Origin: Ilex aquifolium
Taxonomy: Eukaryota; Streptophyta; Magnoliopsida; Aquifoliales; Aquifoliaceae
Reading direction: 5' to 3'
NCBI GenBank assembly: GCA_951799425.1
Contig: OX637409.1
Coordinates: 11,132,960 to 11,196,959, forward strand
DNA length: 64,000 nucleotides
Notes under the pieces: model-generated
What the model saw: the letters and a program-made list of their open reading frames with translations, nothing else
Database searches by the model: none
Told to the model about the DNA's origin: nothing
Part shown: one piece after another, positions 35,502-45,438 of the stretch
Layout: every line of letters begins with the position of its first letter
How positions within the stretch are numbered: the stretch's first letter is position 1
Position numbers and translations under genes: made by a program

Positions 35502-37964
35502 TGTGACACCCCTAAAACCGGGGGTCATTTATAAGTCCGTTGATCGCCCATCAACCCGCGGAAATGCCCGTAGATGCCGGTTAACCCGACACCGCAGCAC
35601 CACATCCCCTTTACCGGCATTTAAGAAAAAATACTGAGTCTATGTACTTTTGATTGATTGACCCATCCGAGGTCCAATGTACCACCATTGGTACTCTATT
35701 ATTGTCCATTTATAACATTGGAGGGAAGGAACTCATAGCCCAAAAGCTTGGCAAAACAGTTTTAAAATTTCTAATTTTTGGAAAGTGTACCGGTACGCTA
35801 TGCTCACTGGACTGTGCCGTACCGGTACGCTATACCTGCTGGACCACATTTTATCGGTACACTCTACCCAATTTTGCCTGCTTCACCTGTTTTCCATTTC
35901 CAATCCATTCCAAAACTTTCTACAATCATCCCAAACTTATACAACATGTATTTATACATCAAACACAGTAGGTACAAGTTCTATTACAATCATTTGAATA
36001 CATTTACATGTCAAAACTGAGTTTTCATACTTAGTTTACAAAAACCCAAAGTAAAGCCACATCACGGCTTTTCTTCACCCTTGATGGCCCGAATGAAGTC
36101 CGTCCACTGGCGTGTGACCCTCACTTGAAATGTTTTACCGTATAGGGTGGGCTACGCTCAATAGAGAGTCTCCTACAGAGGCTACTCCTCAACCATGATG
36201 CATATGAAGAATGCGCATGCAACAATCAACAACATTTATTCATTCCAAGCAAGAACATGTGAGTCAAGATTGGAATTTCACCATGTCATGCCATGATATG
36301 AGATGATACTCACCCATGCACTTAACCCGAGCCCTCACCGACTCCCGCGACACAATGCAATGCACTTGTATAAAACGTTTATCCTTGATGAAATACATCC
36401 AATGATCGTTTGAAACAAAAGTCATATGTTTTATAAAACCAAATCATTGTAGGATGTTTTCATCAAAAGAGTATTTTCATAAATCAAAACTCTTGTGTCT
36501 TTGTTGGGCAACGGATTTTTGGAATCGCACTACTGGCTCCGTACATCGTTACACTTTTTTGGACTTGCACCGACAGAAGTGTATAAACCAATAGTCGGGT
36601 TTTGCACCCGAGGGAGAGTCTAGCCCTTCTTGCTATACCCGACACAAGTTTTCCCATGTAATCCATACAACTCAGTCAGACCTTCGACCCAACTTTTCGT
36701 AGTCCACATATCAACCACCAATTGAGGTGATCAACCATGCATACACACAATCTCACTCATGACTTATGCCCATGAATGTGATACAATATCATGCTCCATA
36801 TGCAATAGATGCCAAATGAGAAACATTAACCACATGTCATCCTATATGTAATGAATGTCATGGATCAATTTAACCATACATTTCAACATGTATCATGGAC
36901 AATTATATCATATGCATATAATCTCCAAAAAATTCATCACAATGCCAATATATTAATACACATATATCAACATTTCATACTTAATACAATCACAAGCATG
37001 CTATTTCATAATTATACCAATAACACACTTTATTACAAAGGCACATACAAGCACATAACAGCCCAAAATAGCCCACAATTTCATCAAGTTACAAGAGATT
37101 ATGCAAGTAACTTCTATATATCAAATTCAAGCTAGAATTTAGCTCAAGTCATTTCAATGCCAAATTTCCTCATTTCCATGACCATCAACACACCTAGGTT
37201 AACTTCCATATCAACCCCTGATTTTTCAACACCAAAGTGTAGGAATAAAACCAAAGTAGGAAGAACCCTACCTCTTGGAGGGTAGAATGAAGGGTAGAAC
37301 CTTCAAAAACACCAACCCCAACCTCAAACCTTGGATTTCCCAAAATATCTTCTTTGGATCTTCAGTGAAATCCCTCGTTCTTGGTGTGGTTGTGTAGCCC
37401 TCGTCGAGGTGATCGGCTTTAACTCTTGGTCCGAGTCGATTCAATCAACGGAGCTTCGAAAATCGTCGAGAGAAGGCTTGAAGTCCAATTTTTCTTTTCT
37501 CTCTTTCTCTCCTCTCTTTGGCCGGCTGATGAATGGGATATTTCCCCAAAATTCTGATATTTGTCTATATTTATAGCCTCAAAATGCGTGGTCCACGTCG
37601 TGCCACACGCCCCCCCTTTCCCGGGTCCGTTTCTGCCCCGAAAGGATTAATTTCATCCCAGTTTAAGTTCAAATTAATTTTATTTGAACATTAATTCAAT
37701 TATGAGGAGATTTATAAAATTTATTTGTGGGGACCTTTGTGAGGTCAGCCGCCACCCAGTCGGCTCGAAATACGTGTAAAATCTGACTATCTCAGAATTC
37801 GATGAAATTTGACAGGGTAACTAGATTTCGCAATACGAATCTTACGGGGAAGTCCGTTGTGTCATCCGAGCTCTCGAAATATGAGTATTTTAAATACACA
37901 TTATAGTGGAAAATTACCATTTTGCCCTTTTTCAGAAAAAGTTTAAATTTACCCAAGTTTTACA
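35502..37964 (-). repeat. 5' LTR of element C (2463 bp)
   Basis: Partner of the 27945-30418 LTR, with the same ends. A TATA-like GGCTATAAATATAG lies near 37563-37578. The flank GCACC follows at 37965-37969. Confidence 0.9.
35787..35860 (-). repeat. 32-bp tandem repeat with GTACCGGTAC palindromes (5' LTR of C)
   Basis: Palindromes at 35787-35796 and 35819-35828, with a degenerate third at 35851-35860, spaced 32 bp. In the other LTR the first and third are intact and the second degenerate, so the ancestral state was probably three intact palindromes. Confidence 0.87.
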
Positions 37965-37969
37965 GCACC

Positions 37970-38285
37970 ACCTTCTCTCTACGATCTACGGAACTCCGTT
38001 GGTTGAATCGTCTCGGACCAAGAGTTAAAGTCGATCAGTTTGACGAGGGCTACAAAACCATACCAAGAACGAAGGATTTCACCGAAGATCCAAAGAGGAG
38101 ATTTTGGGAAATCAAAGGTTTGAAGTTGGGGTTGTGTTCTTAAAGTTCTCTACACTTCGTTTTACGCTTCAAAAGGTAGGGTTCCCTCATACTTAGGTTT
38201 ATTTCCAACCTAGGAATGTGATATGGAATGGGTAGGTTTGTTAAATATCTATAGTGCTTGCCTATTGTTGTTGATTTGGTTAAAT
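37970..38285 (+). repeat. Chromovirus LTR FJ, second part
   Basis: It continues the FJ LTR after element C: leader GAAGGATTTCACCGAAGATC, then CGCTTCAAAAGGTAGGG and TTTATTTCCAACCTAGGAA, words found reversed in LTRs C, D and H. It stops at 38285, where an H-derived RT segment in the opposite orientation begins. The LTR resumes at 43613. Confidence 0.78.
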
Positions 38286-39270
38286 ATCAAAATGTCGTCA
38301 ACAAATACTACAATAAACTGATCTAGGTAGGGTTGGAACACCCTATGCATGAGATCCATGAATGTCGCCGGGGCATTCGTCAATCCAAAGGGCATCACGG
38401 TGAACTCAAAATGCCCGTACCGCGTCCTAAACACCGTCTTAGGGATATCCATCCCCCTAACCCTCAACTGATGATAACCGGTGCAGAGATCTATCTTAGA
38501 GTAGACCCGTGCCCCTCTCAGCTGATCAAACAAATCATCAATCCTCGGCAAATGGTACCTATTCTTGATAGTAACCCTATTTAACTGCCGGTAGTCTATG
38601 CATAGCCGAAGGGTCTTATCCTTCTTCTTGGCAAACAACATCGGAGTGCCCCAAGGTGAGGTGCTCGGTCTAATGAACCCCTTGTCCATTAATTCTTGCA
38701 ACTGGACCTTGAGTTCTTGCAACTTTGTAGATGCCATTCTATGCGGAGTCATAGAAATGGGCGATGTACCGGGGTGCAACTCAATAATGAAGTCTACATC
38801 CATATGTGGAGGTAATCCCGGTAGTTCATTCGGAAAAACATCCTCATACTCACACACCACCCGAGGTAGACCATCCTCCAGGGTAAGGCTCGCCAACGGA
38901 AAAACATCCTCAACTACCCGTGCCAACGGGAATCATACACTACTTGGGGTAAAGCGTCATACTTTTCCCCTTGGAACTTGAAACAAACACCGTTCGGTGT
39001 ATAAGCGGTGACCCTCCTTCAATCACAATCAATGACGACTCAGTGTGCCGCTCACCAATCCATCCCAATGATGACATCAAACTCCGACATGTCCATGACC
39101 CTAAGGTCTACGGTGAGTAGAATCCCCGAGATCTCTAACTGACAACCCCGACATATCTGATCAATACTCACCCTAGCTCCTAGGGGAGAACTCACATGCA
39201 ATGGCTCTTCCAAGGTTCCAACCTCTAAGCCCAAATCCCTCACACAAGTCAAATAATAATAGAGCACTAA
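38286..39270 (-). pseudogene. Chromovirus protease-RT remains of element H (broken)
   Basis: Protease C-terminal half near 39267-39052 (LEISGILLTVDLRVMDMSEF, IIGMDW) and RT near 38926-38290 ([35 protein letters not shown]). It is most similar to the matching parts of C and D. Gag and everything after the RT active site are absent. It is a fossil. Confidence 0.82.
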
Positions 39271-39568
39271 CTTAGTACCCCAAAGTACGGATCAAAGTTG
39301 AACATTTGAGATTTCTCTCATTGTCTCACTAGTAGAGCGTGTGTCACCACTAATAGACATTTATACCCTGAACCATCTCGTTCATTCTTTTTCCAACCCC
39401 CAAAGTTATGTTCGCTAACCCTAGTGTCTCTTTTCCATATACATTTAACCATGCATAATATTCACATAACACATAACATGTAGCATATTAAAGCACATAA
39501 CATGTAATGCACAATGGATGCAATGGTCTAAGCCCATGCACCTCAAGCCCTAGGTAAATCGTAAACCT
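39271..39568 (-). other. 5' leader of element H
   Basis: It is alignable with the leaders of C and D (words such as ACATAACATGTAGCATATTAAA). The gag coding sequence expected between leader and protease is missing. Confidence 0.65.
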
Positions 39569-39584
39569 AAGCTCTGATACCAAG
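39569..39584 (-). promoter_or_regulatory. Primer binding site of element H (tRNA-iMet type)
   Basis: In element sense CTTGGTATCAGAGCTT, next to the LTR end GGGACATCACAA. Confidence 0.85.
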
Positions 39585-40059
39585 TTGTGATGTCCCAAAA
39601 ATCGGGGGTCCTTAATTTAACAAAATTCGGGCAGAGTCTCCTTTGTACGGGAAGCTTTACCCAAAACTCAACCTGTGCCATATACAATCACATGACCCAT
39701 CTGAGGTCTAATATACAACATTGACCACACCGGGTCCATTTATCCATACTCATATAACAACATTTAATCACATGACCCATCCGAGGTCCAATAAACATCC
39801 ATTCATACTCCCACATCATGAATTTATGCATTAAACATAGTTAATACAAGTTCAAAATTATAATTCTTTTACATACATTACATGCCCAAAATGAATTTAC
39901 ATGAAGTTTTACAAAAATAAGATTTAAAAGCCACATATCGGCTTTTCTTCGTCACTGCGGCCCCGAATAAGCACCGTCCAACGGCGTGTATCCCCCACCT
40001 GAAATGTTTTCCCATATAGGGTGAGCTACGCTCAATAGAGTATCTCCTACAGAGGCTAC

Positions 40060-41901
40060 TGATTGGTGGGAAATGCGGTGTTGTTTCCTAACCTCTAAAC
40101 ATCACCCTCACCCTCAATGTGTGTATGTGGCTTATAGTGATGGGGGAGTGTCACTCTCCCTCCGGATGATGCAAGAAGATAGGAAACAACAACAAAATGG
40201 ATGTGAATGTGGAATGAACAAAATGGATGGAATGAAATGCGGGTGTGAACAAAAGTGCTCCCCAATCGCAAGGAGTCTTTCATTGTCGGTGTTTTACTTG
40301 GAAGAGTATTCCAAGGTCGTCTCCTCAGGGAAGGAAAGGGAGTTTTGTGAAAGTGATTTTGCAAAAGTGAAAAGAAAATGTAAAATCTTTTGTTTGAGTT
40401 TTGTGTTTGGTTTGTAAATGAAAATGCAAGAAAGCAAGTGTTGGCTAATCCAAAGGGTTCATTCCAATGGGAATACCAAATCAACTCAAAGCCTTCCTCC
40501 GATTGAGCATGAATGAACGATTGATTCGGGGGAAGCTAGGGACGAGATTGGTGAGTATCTAAGCATAAACCGTGACTAGGCCTACGGAATATCAAAGGCT
40601 CACCAACTCATCCACTCTCAACCCCGTCAAACCGAACCATTTGACTCTAAAGGGAGGAATGAAGAAGAGTTGAAAATGGTATTCCCAAGAGGAATTTTCC
40701 CTTGGATTAACCAACTTAAATCCTAGCTACTCATATTAAAAATGCAAGACAAGCATAATGTAAATAGACATGTAGAAGAAAAGAAGATTAAAATTTAACT
40801 CAATGCAAGAAAACTTAAACTAAGAAGAAAAATATTCCAAACCCATTTCAAAGCATGAAAATGAAGAACACTTATATAACAATGGTGAAATCTAAAACAT
40901 GCAAGTAAACTTGGAATAAACTTGAAACAACTAAGATTAAAGTGCAAGGAATGAAGATTACAAGAAGTTTAAGGCTTACAACAATTGAAATAGAAAGGAA
41001 ACTGCAAAAACATAAACTTACATTACACTATTCATTATCTTCTACATGGAACTAAAACTAAGCTTAGGTAGCCAACACCTTTTACATTGTGTGTTGAATG
41101 TTGAATATATTGAGTGTGGAGACTTGCCAAAACGTCCAAGAGGCTCCCCCCTAGCTGTGTGAACGAGCTCCCATCAAGAGAGGGCTGAATGGATGGCTTT
41201 GACAGGCTAGGAGATCATAGCCTGGGCAGCCCACTTCCCCCCATTCCTCCTTTAATGCATTAGCCTTTAAAGTCTTCCACTTGAGTGTAGGAGGCCTGTA
41301 AATGTGTAAGGAAATGTTGGGATAGGCGTGGGAGAAGTGTAGGTGGGACCCCCAAGCCTCAAAGTTGAGTTACAGGCTGTTTTCGCGACCAGAAGGTCCG
41401 GAGTACCGGTACTGGGTATCGGTACCATTTGGTACCGGTACTGTTTTTCTGCACTGGACCACCTTCGGTAGAATCGGCATAACTCTTGATCCAACCGTTG
41501 GATTGGGCTGAAAGTTTGACACCAAATAGAAGACACCCATATATACAACTTTCATGTTTTGAACTTTTCCAAAATATGAGTAGATCATGGTCAAAATGGA
41601 GGAATTACGAGGAAGTACTTCCAATTGTTGCTGCAGCTGGTGCCCTTGTTCCCAAGCACCAATGCCTTCTTGATTTCTTCACTTTTAAGCCTCCAATTCT
41701 TCATGTATTGTGTCCATGTCTTCACCACACATCCAACATAGTTGCAATGTCCTAAAATACATGATTTAAGCAATAAAAACTTGCAACATCAAAATATCAA
41801 CATTATTCATAATTTCGGCTAACTCTAAGTACTTAAATGCAAAAGTTGAGTTAAAATGCATGTAATGAGCCCTTCAAATATGCAATATTATGTGCTCATC
41901 A
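40060..41901 (-). mobile_element. Solo Athila-type LTR I (1842 bp) inside LTR H
   Basis: In element sense it starts TGATGAGCACATAATATTGC at 41901 and ends TTCCCACCAATCA at 40060, with CTCCTTGCGATTGGGGAGCA near 40255-40275 as in LTRs A and B. Perfect target duplication GCTAC at 40055-40059 and 41902-41906. No internal region remains, so recombination between the two LTRs is the likely origin. Confidence 0.9.
41391..41460 (-). repeat. GTACCGGTAC module in solo LTR I
   Basis: Palindromes at 41403-41412 and 41432-41441, with a one-base variant at 41416-41425. The preceding words CCAGAAGGTCCGGAGTACCGG are close to CCAGAAGGTTTGGCGTACCGG in B, so I and B share a subfamily-level module. It lies about 440-510 bp from the LTR start. 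Confidence 0.85.
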
Positions 41902-43612
41902 GCTACTCCCCAACCAAGATGCATATGAAATGTGAACATGTAACAATCAACAACCATGATCCATTCCAAACAAGAACATGTAATTCAAGATGGGAATTCT
42001 ACCATGTGATGTCATGGTATGAGATGATACTCACTTATGCACTTTAACCCGAGTCCTCATCGACTACCACAACACAATGCTATGCACGTATGTAATACTT
42101 TTGTCATTGATGAAATACATCTAATGATTGCTTGAAATAAAAGTCATGTGTTTATAAAACCAAATCATTGTTGGATGTTACCCATCGAATGAGTACTTAT
42201 AAAACGAAATCATGTGTCTTTATTGGGTATCGAATTTTGGAATCACACCGCTGGCTCCATACGCCATTACACTTTTTTGGAATTTCACCACAGGGGAGTG
42301 TATGAACCAAGTGGCCGGGTTTTTCACCCGAGGGAGAATCTATTCCTTCTTGCTATACCCGACACAATTTTTTTTTCATGCAACCATGTGACTCAACGGG
42401 ATTTTTGATCCAACATTCCCGAGTTCACTTATCAACCACCAAGTATGGTGTTTGATCAACCATTCACACACACCTACACTCATGCCCAATGCCCATGAAT
42501 GTGATGCCAACATCATGCCCACTATGTAATGAATGCCAAATGAGCCATTTAACCGCATATCATCATATTCCATGGCGACTTACATCATATGCATATAATC
42601 ACCAAAATTTATCACACCGTCAATATATCACTAAGCATATATCAACACCAACATCACAAGCATGTTATTACATAATCTATGTCACTAACACATTTCATTC
42701 ACAAAGGTACAATATAAACACATAGCATGCCCATATAATACCAAATTCCAAGAAATTACACAAGTAACTTCCACACCTCAAATTCAAGCTAGAAATTGAT
42801 TCAAGCCATTTCTATACCCATTTCCTCATTTCCCTAACAATAGGCAAGTTCTATACACTTGACCATTCCCTATGGACACCATAGGTTAGAAATAAACCAA
42901 AGTATGAGGGAACCCTACTTCTTGAAGCGTAAAATGAAGGGTAGAACCTTCAAGAACACCAACCACAACTCTAAACTTTTGATTTTCTAAAATCTCTTCT
43001 TTGGATCTTTGATGAAATCCTTCATTCTTGGTATGGTTGCATAGCCCTCGTCGAGGAGATCGACTTTGATTCTTGGCCCGAAGAATTCCGACCGGCGGAA
43101 CTCCGTAGTTCTGATAAACAAGTCTTGAAATTTCTTTTTTTTTCCTCTCCTCCTCTCTCCAACGTTTACACACTGGTTTCAGCAGAATATTCTGCTAGAA
43201 AATCAATTTTTTTTTTGGATATTTATAACCCTTTATGCTTGGTGTACGTCGCGCCACACGCCCCCTTGTCCGGATCCGTTTTCACCCCAAAACGATTAAT
43301 TTTATCCCAGTTTAAGTTCAAATTATTTTTATTTGAATTTTCCTTCAATTATAAGGAAATTTTATAAATTTTATTTGTGGGGACGTTCGTGAGGTCACCC
43401 GACACTCTGTTGTCTCATAAAACGTGACAAATCCGACTATCTCAGAATTCGACGAAAATTTTCTGGGCAACTCGATTTAGCGATACGAATCCAACGGTGA
43501 AGTCCGTTGCATCATCGGAGCTCTAGAGAAATACGTATTTAAGTCTGCATTATAGTGGCAAATTACCGTTTTACCCTTTTCAGAAAAAGTTCAAATTTAC
43601 CCGGGTTTTACA

Positions 43613-45221
43613 ATGAAATTGAAATAACATGGGTGGATGATGTGGTAAATTGAAATCATATGCCTATGAGGTGATTTACATTTGGAAATGTAAATGTTGA
43701 TATACGCTTGAAATATATTGGTATTGTGATGATTATGGAGATTATATGCTTATGACATAATTATCCATAGTATGTGTTAAAATGTGGTAGAAATAATCCA
43801 TATGGCATTCATTACATATGAATATGTTATTGATGTTGCAATTGCTCATTACATTGCATATGCACGAAGACATCACATTCATGGGCATGAGGCATGAGTG
43901 TGGGTGTGTGTGCATGGTCGATCAAATATCATTCATGGTGGTTGATAAGTGGACTCGGGAAGGTTGGATCGAAGATCCGGCTGAGTTCCATGGTTGCATG
44001 AAAAACTTGTGTCGGGTATAGCAAGAAGGGCTAGATACTCCCTCGGGTGCAAGACCCGGCTACTTGGTTCATACACTCCCCTGTGGTGAAATTCCAGAAA
44101 AGTGTAATGGTGTACGGAACCAGCGGTGCGATTGCAAAATCCGTTGCCCAACAAAGACACATGATTTTGTTTTATAAAATGGTCATTCGATGTGTAACAT
44201 CTAACAATGATTTGGTTTTATAAACACATGACTTTTATTTCAAATGATAATTGGATGTATTTCATCAATGACAGATTTATCACACATTGACATTGCATTG
44301 TGTTGTGGGAGTCGGTGAGGGCTCGGGTTGAAGTTGCACGAGTGAGTCTCATCTCATTTCATGGTATGACATGGAAATTCCTATCATTGGATTGCACTTT
44401 CTTGATTGGAATGGTTGTTGCGTGTTGAATGTTGCATGTGAACATTTCATATACACTTAGGTTGGGGAGTAGCCTCTTTGGGAGATACCCTATTGAGCGT
44501 GGCTCACCCTATATGGGAAAACATTTCAGGTGCGAGGTTCATGCCGGCGGAAGGCTCTCAATCGGGGCCTAAATGTTGAAGAAAAGCCGAAATGTGGCTT
44601 TAAATGATGTTTTTGTAAAACTAAACTTGTAATTTAGTTTTTGGCATGTAATGTATGTAAAAGAATTGTAATTTAAACTTGTATTAACTATGTTTGATGC
44701 ATAAATTCGATGGGTTTATAAGTAGTTGGGGTGCATGTCACATTGGCACAATGACACACGACAATGTCACAGTGGTACACTACAATGTCACAGTGGTACA
44801 CAACAATGTCACACTAATGTAAGTCAATGTCACACCGATATCAGCCTATGTCACACTGATACTAGCCAATGTCACACTGCTACAAACCAATGTGACACTA
44901 TTACAAGTCAATGTGACACTGCATACATTGACATAGGACCCCCGGTTTTAGGGGCGTCACAAGTATGGATAAATGGATCCGGTGTGGTCAATGTTGTATA
45001 TTGGATCTCGGATGGGTCATGTGATTGTATGATTGCACAGGTTGCGTTTTGGGTATAGCTCCCCGTACAAAGGAGACTCTGCCCGAATTTTGTTAAATTA
45101 TGGATCCCGGTAAATGGGGCATAACGGTGTGATATCGAGTTATACGGTATCCACGGGTATTCCGCGGGTTGATGGATGATCAACGGGTTGACAAATGACT
45201 CCTGGTTTTTGGGGCGTCACA
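43613..45221 (+). repeat. Chromovirus LTR FJ, last part with mosaic end
   Basis: It continues the LTR after H. It has the reverse-strand hairpin words of the other LTRs (GAGCGTGGCTCACCC near 44495), a 21-bp minisatellite (44733-44932), an LTR-end-like GGGGCGTCACA at 44961, then a segment matching the end of LTR H (44962-45110), then one matching the end of LTR C (45110-45221), and the actual LTR end GGGGCGTCACA at 45221. Confidence 0.75.
44733..44932 (+). repeat. 21-bp minisatellite (CAATGTCACANTGGTACAN-like), about 9 units
   Basis: Successive imperfect units such as CAATGTCACAGTGGTACAC, CAATGTCACACTGATACTAG and CAATGTGACACTGCATACA. It is not seen in any other LTR of the window. The units resemble the LTR's own last bases (GGCGTCACA). 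Confidence 0.85.
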
Positions 45222-45224
45222 GCT

Positions 45225-45236
45225 TGGTATCAAAGC
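45225..45236 (+). promoter_or_regulatory. Primer binding site of element FJ (tRNA-iMet type)
   Basis: TGGTATCAAAGC follows the LTR end, one base from the form used by C, D and H. It shows that the preceding LTR was a 5' LTR. Confidence 0.75.
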
Positions 45237-45307
45237 GTATTGATATCTTAGTTTAATTCGAGTTAATCATGGGTTAATTACGGACACCTGAATTTTGGGG
45301 TGTCACA
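45237..45307 (+). repeat. Remnant of leader and 3' LTR end of element FJ
   Basis: About 70 bp ending in GAATTTTGGGGTGTCACA, an LTR terminus. It is followed by CCGGA, the target duplication. The rest of the element between primer site and this end is missing. Confidence 0.65.
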
Positions 45308-45438
45308 CCGGAACTCCTTCATCATTGAATCATCAACCTGCCGATTGAATTGCTAGAGTAAACCTTTTGAATAGTTCACCTATGGGTTTACTAGGGTTAT
45401 TTGATTGATGCATGGTACATAGACCTTCAAGCTAACCT
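45308..45438. other. Flanking sequence between FJ and D
   Basis: 131 bp that should continue the sequence interrupted at 27453. No feature is recognised. The last five bases, AACCT, are the expected left target duplication of D. Confidence 0.5.

Larger units (their letters stand above)
27945..37964 (-). mobile_element. Element C: full-length Tekay/Del-type chromovirus (10,020 bp)
   Basis: Two LTRs (35502-37964 as 5', 27945-30418 as 3'), primer site, gag, protease, RT, RNase H, integrase and chromodomain are all present on the - strand. Perfect 5-bp target duplication GCACC flanks it at 27940-27944 and 37965-37969. The two LTRs differ by roughly 3-5% by eye; with a plant rate near 1.3e-8 per site per year this suggests about 1-2 million years. 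The coding region is broken in about ten places, so it is a fossil despite complete ends. Confidence 0.92.
38286..43612 (-). mobile_element. Element H: one-ended chromovirus inserted in LTR FJ
   Basis: In element sense: 5' LTR (43612-39586, itself interrupted by solo LTR I), primer site, leader and protease-RT remains ending abruptly at about 38286. There is no integrase, chromodomain or 3' LTR. The FJ LTR can be followed from 38285 to 43613 with almost nothing missing, so H's truncated end lies at or within a few bases of its target site. It is a fossil with several breaks. Confidence 0.8.
39586..43612 (-). repeat. 5' LTR of element H, split by solo LTR I
   Basis: In element sense TGTAAAACCCGGGTAAATTT (43612) to GGGACATCACA (39586). 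Without LTR I and its target duplication it measures about 2180 bp. It carries the hairpin words GTGAGCTACGCTCA near 40021-40034 and a TATA-like GGTTATAAATATCC near 43217-43230. Confidence 0.85.
27454..45307 (+). mobile_element. Element FJ: chromovirus reduced to one LTR plus LTR end, split by later insertions
   Basis: The LTR begins TGTAAAACCCGGGTAAATTT at 27454, is interrupted by C (27945-37964) and H (38286-43612), and resumes at 43613. It reaches an LTR end at 45221, followed by a primer site (TGGTATCAAAGC, 45225-45236). About 70 bp later a second LTR end (GGGGTGTCACA) stops at 45307. Direct repeats CCGGA flank the whole (27449-27453 and 45308-45312), showing that these are the original ends. 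The internal region and nearly all of the 3' LTR are gone, so it is a deletion derivative. The LTR has a TATA box at 27844-27851. Confidence 0.78.

Noticed and set aside
37970-38160. Short + strand frame with PRVKVDQFDEGYKTIPRTKDF as a small gene
   Set aside because: It is part of the transcribed LTR leader, seen reversed in LTRs C, D and H with the frame not kept.
44733-44932. Regular short repeats as a CRISPR-like array
   Set aside because: Units are about 21 bp, imperfect and contiguous without unique spacers, in a plant LTR; it is a minisatellite.
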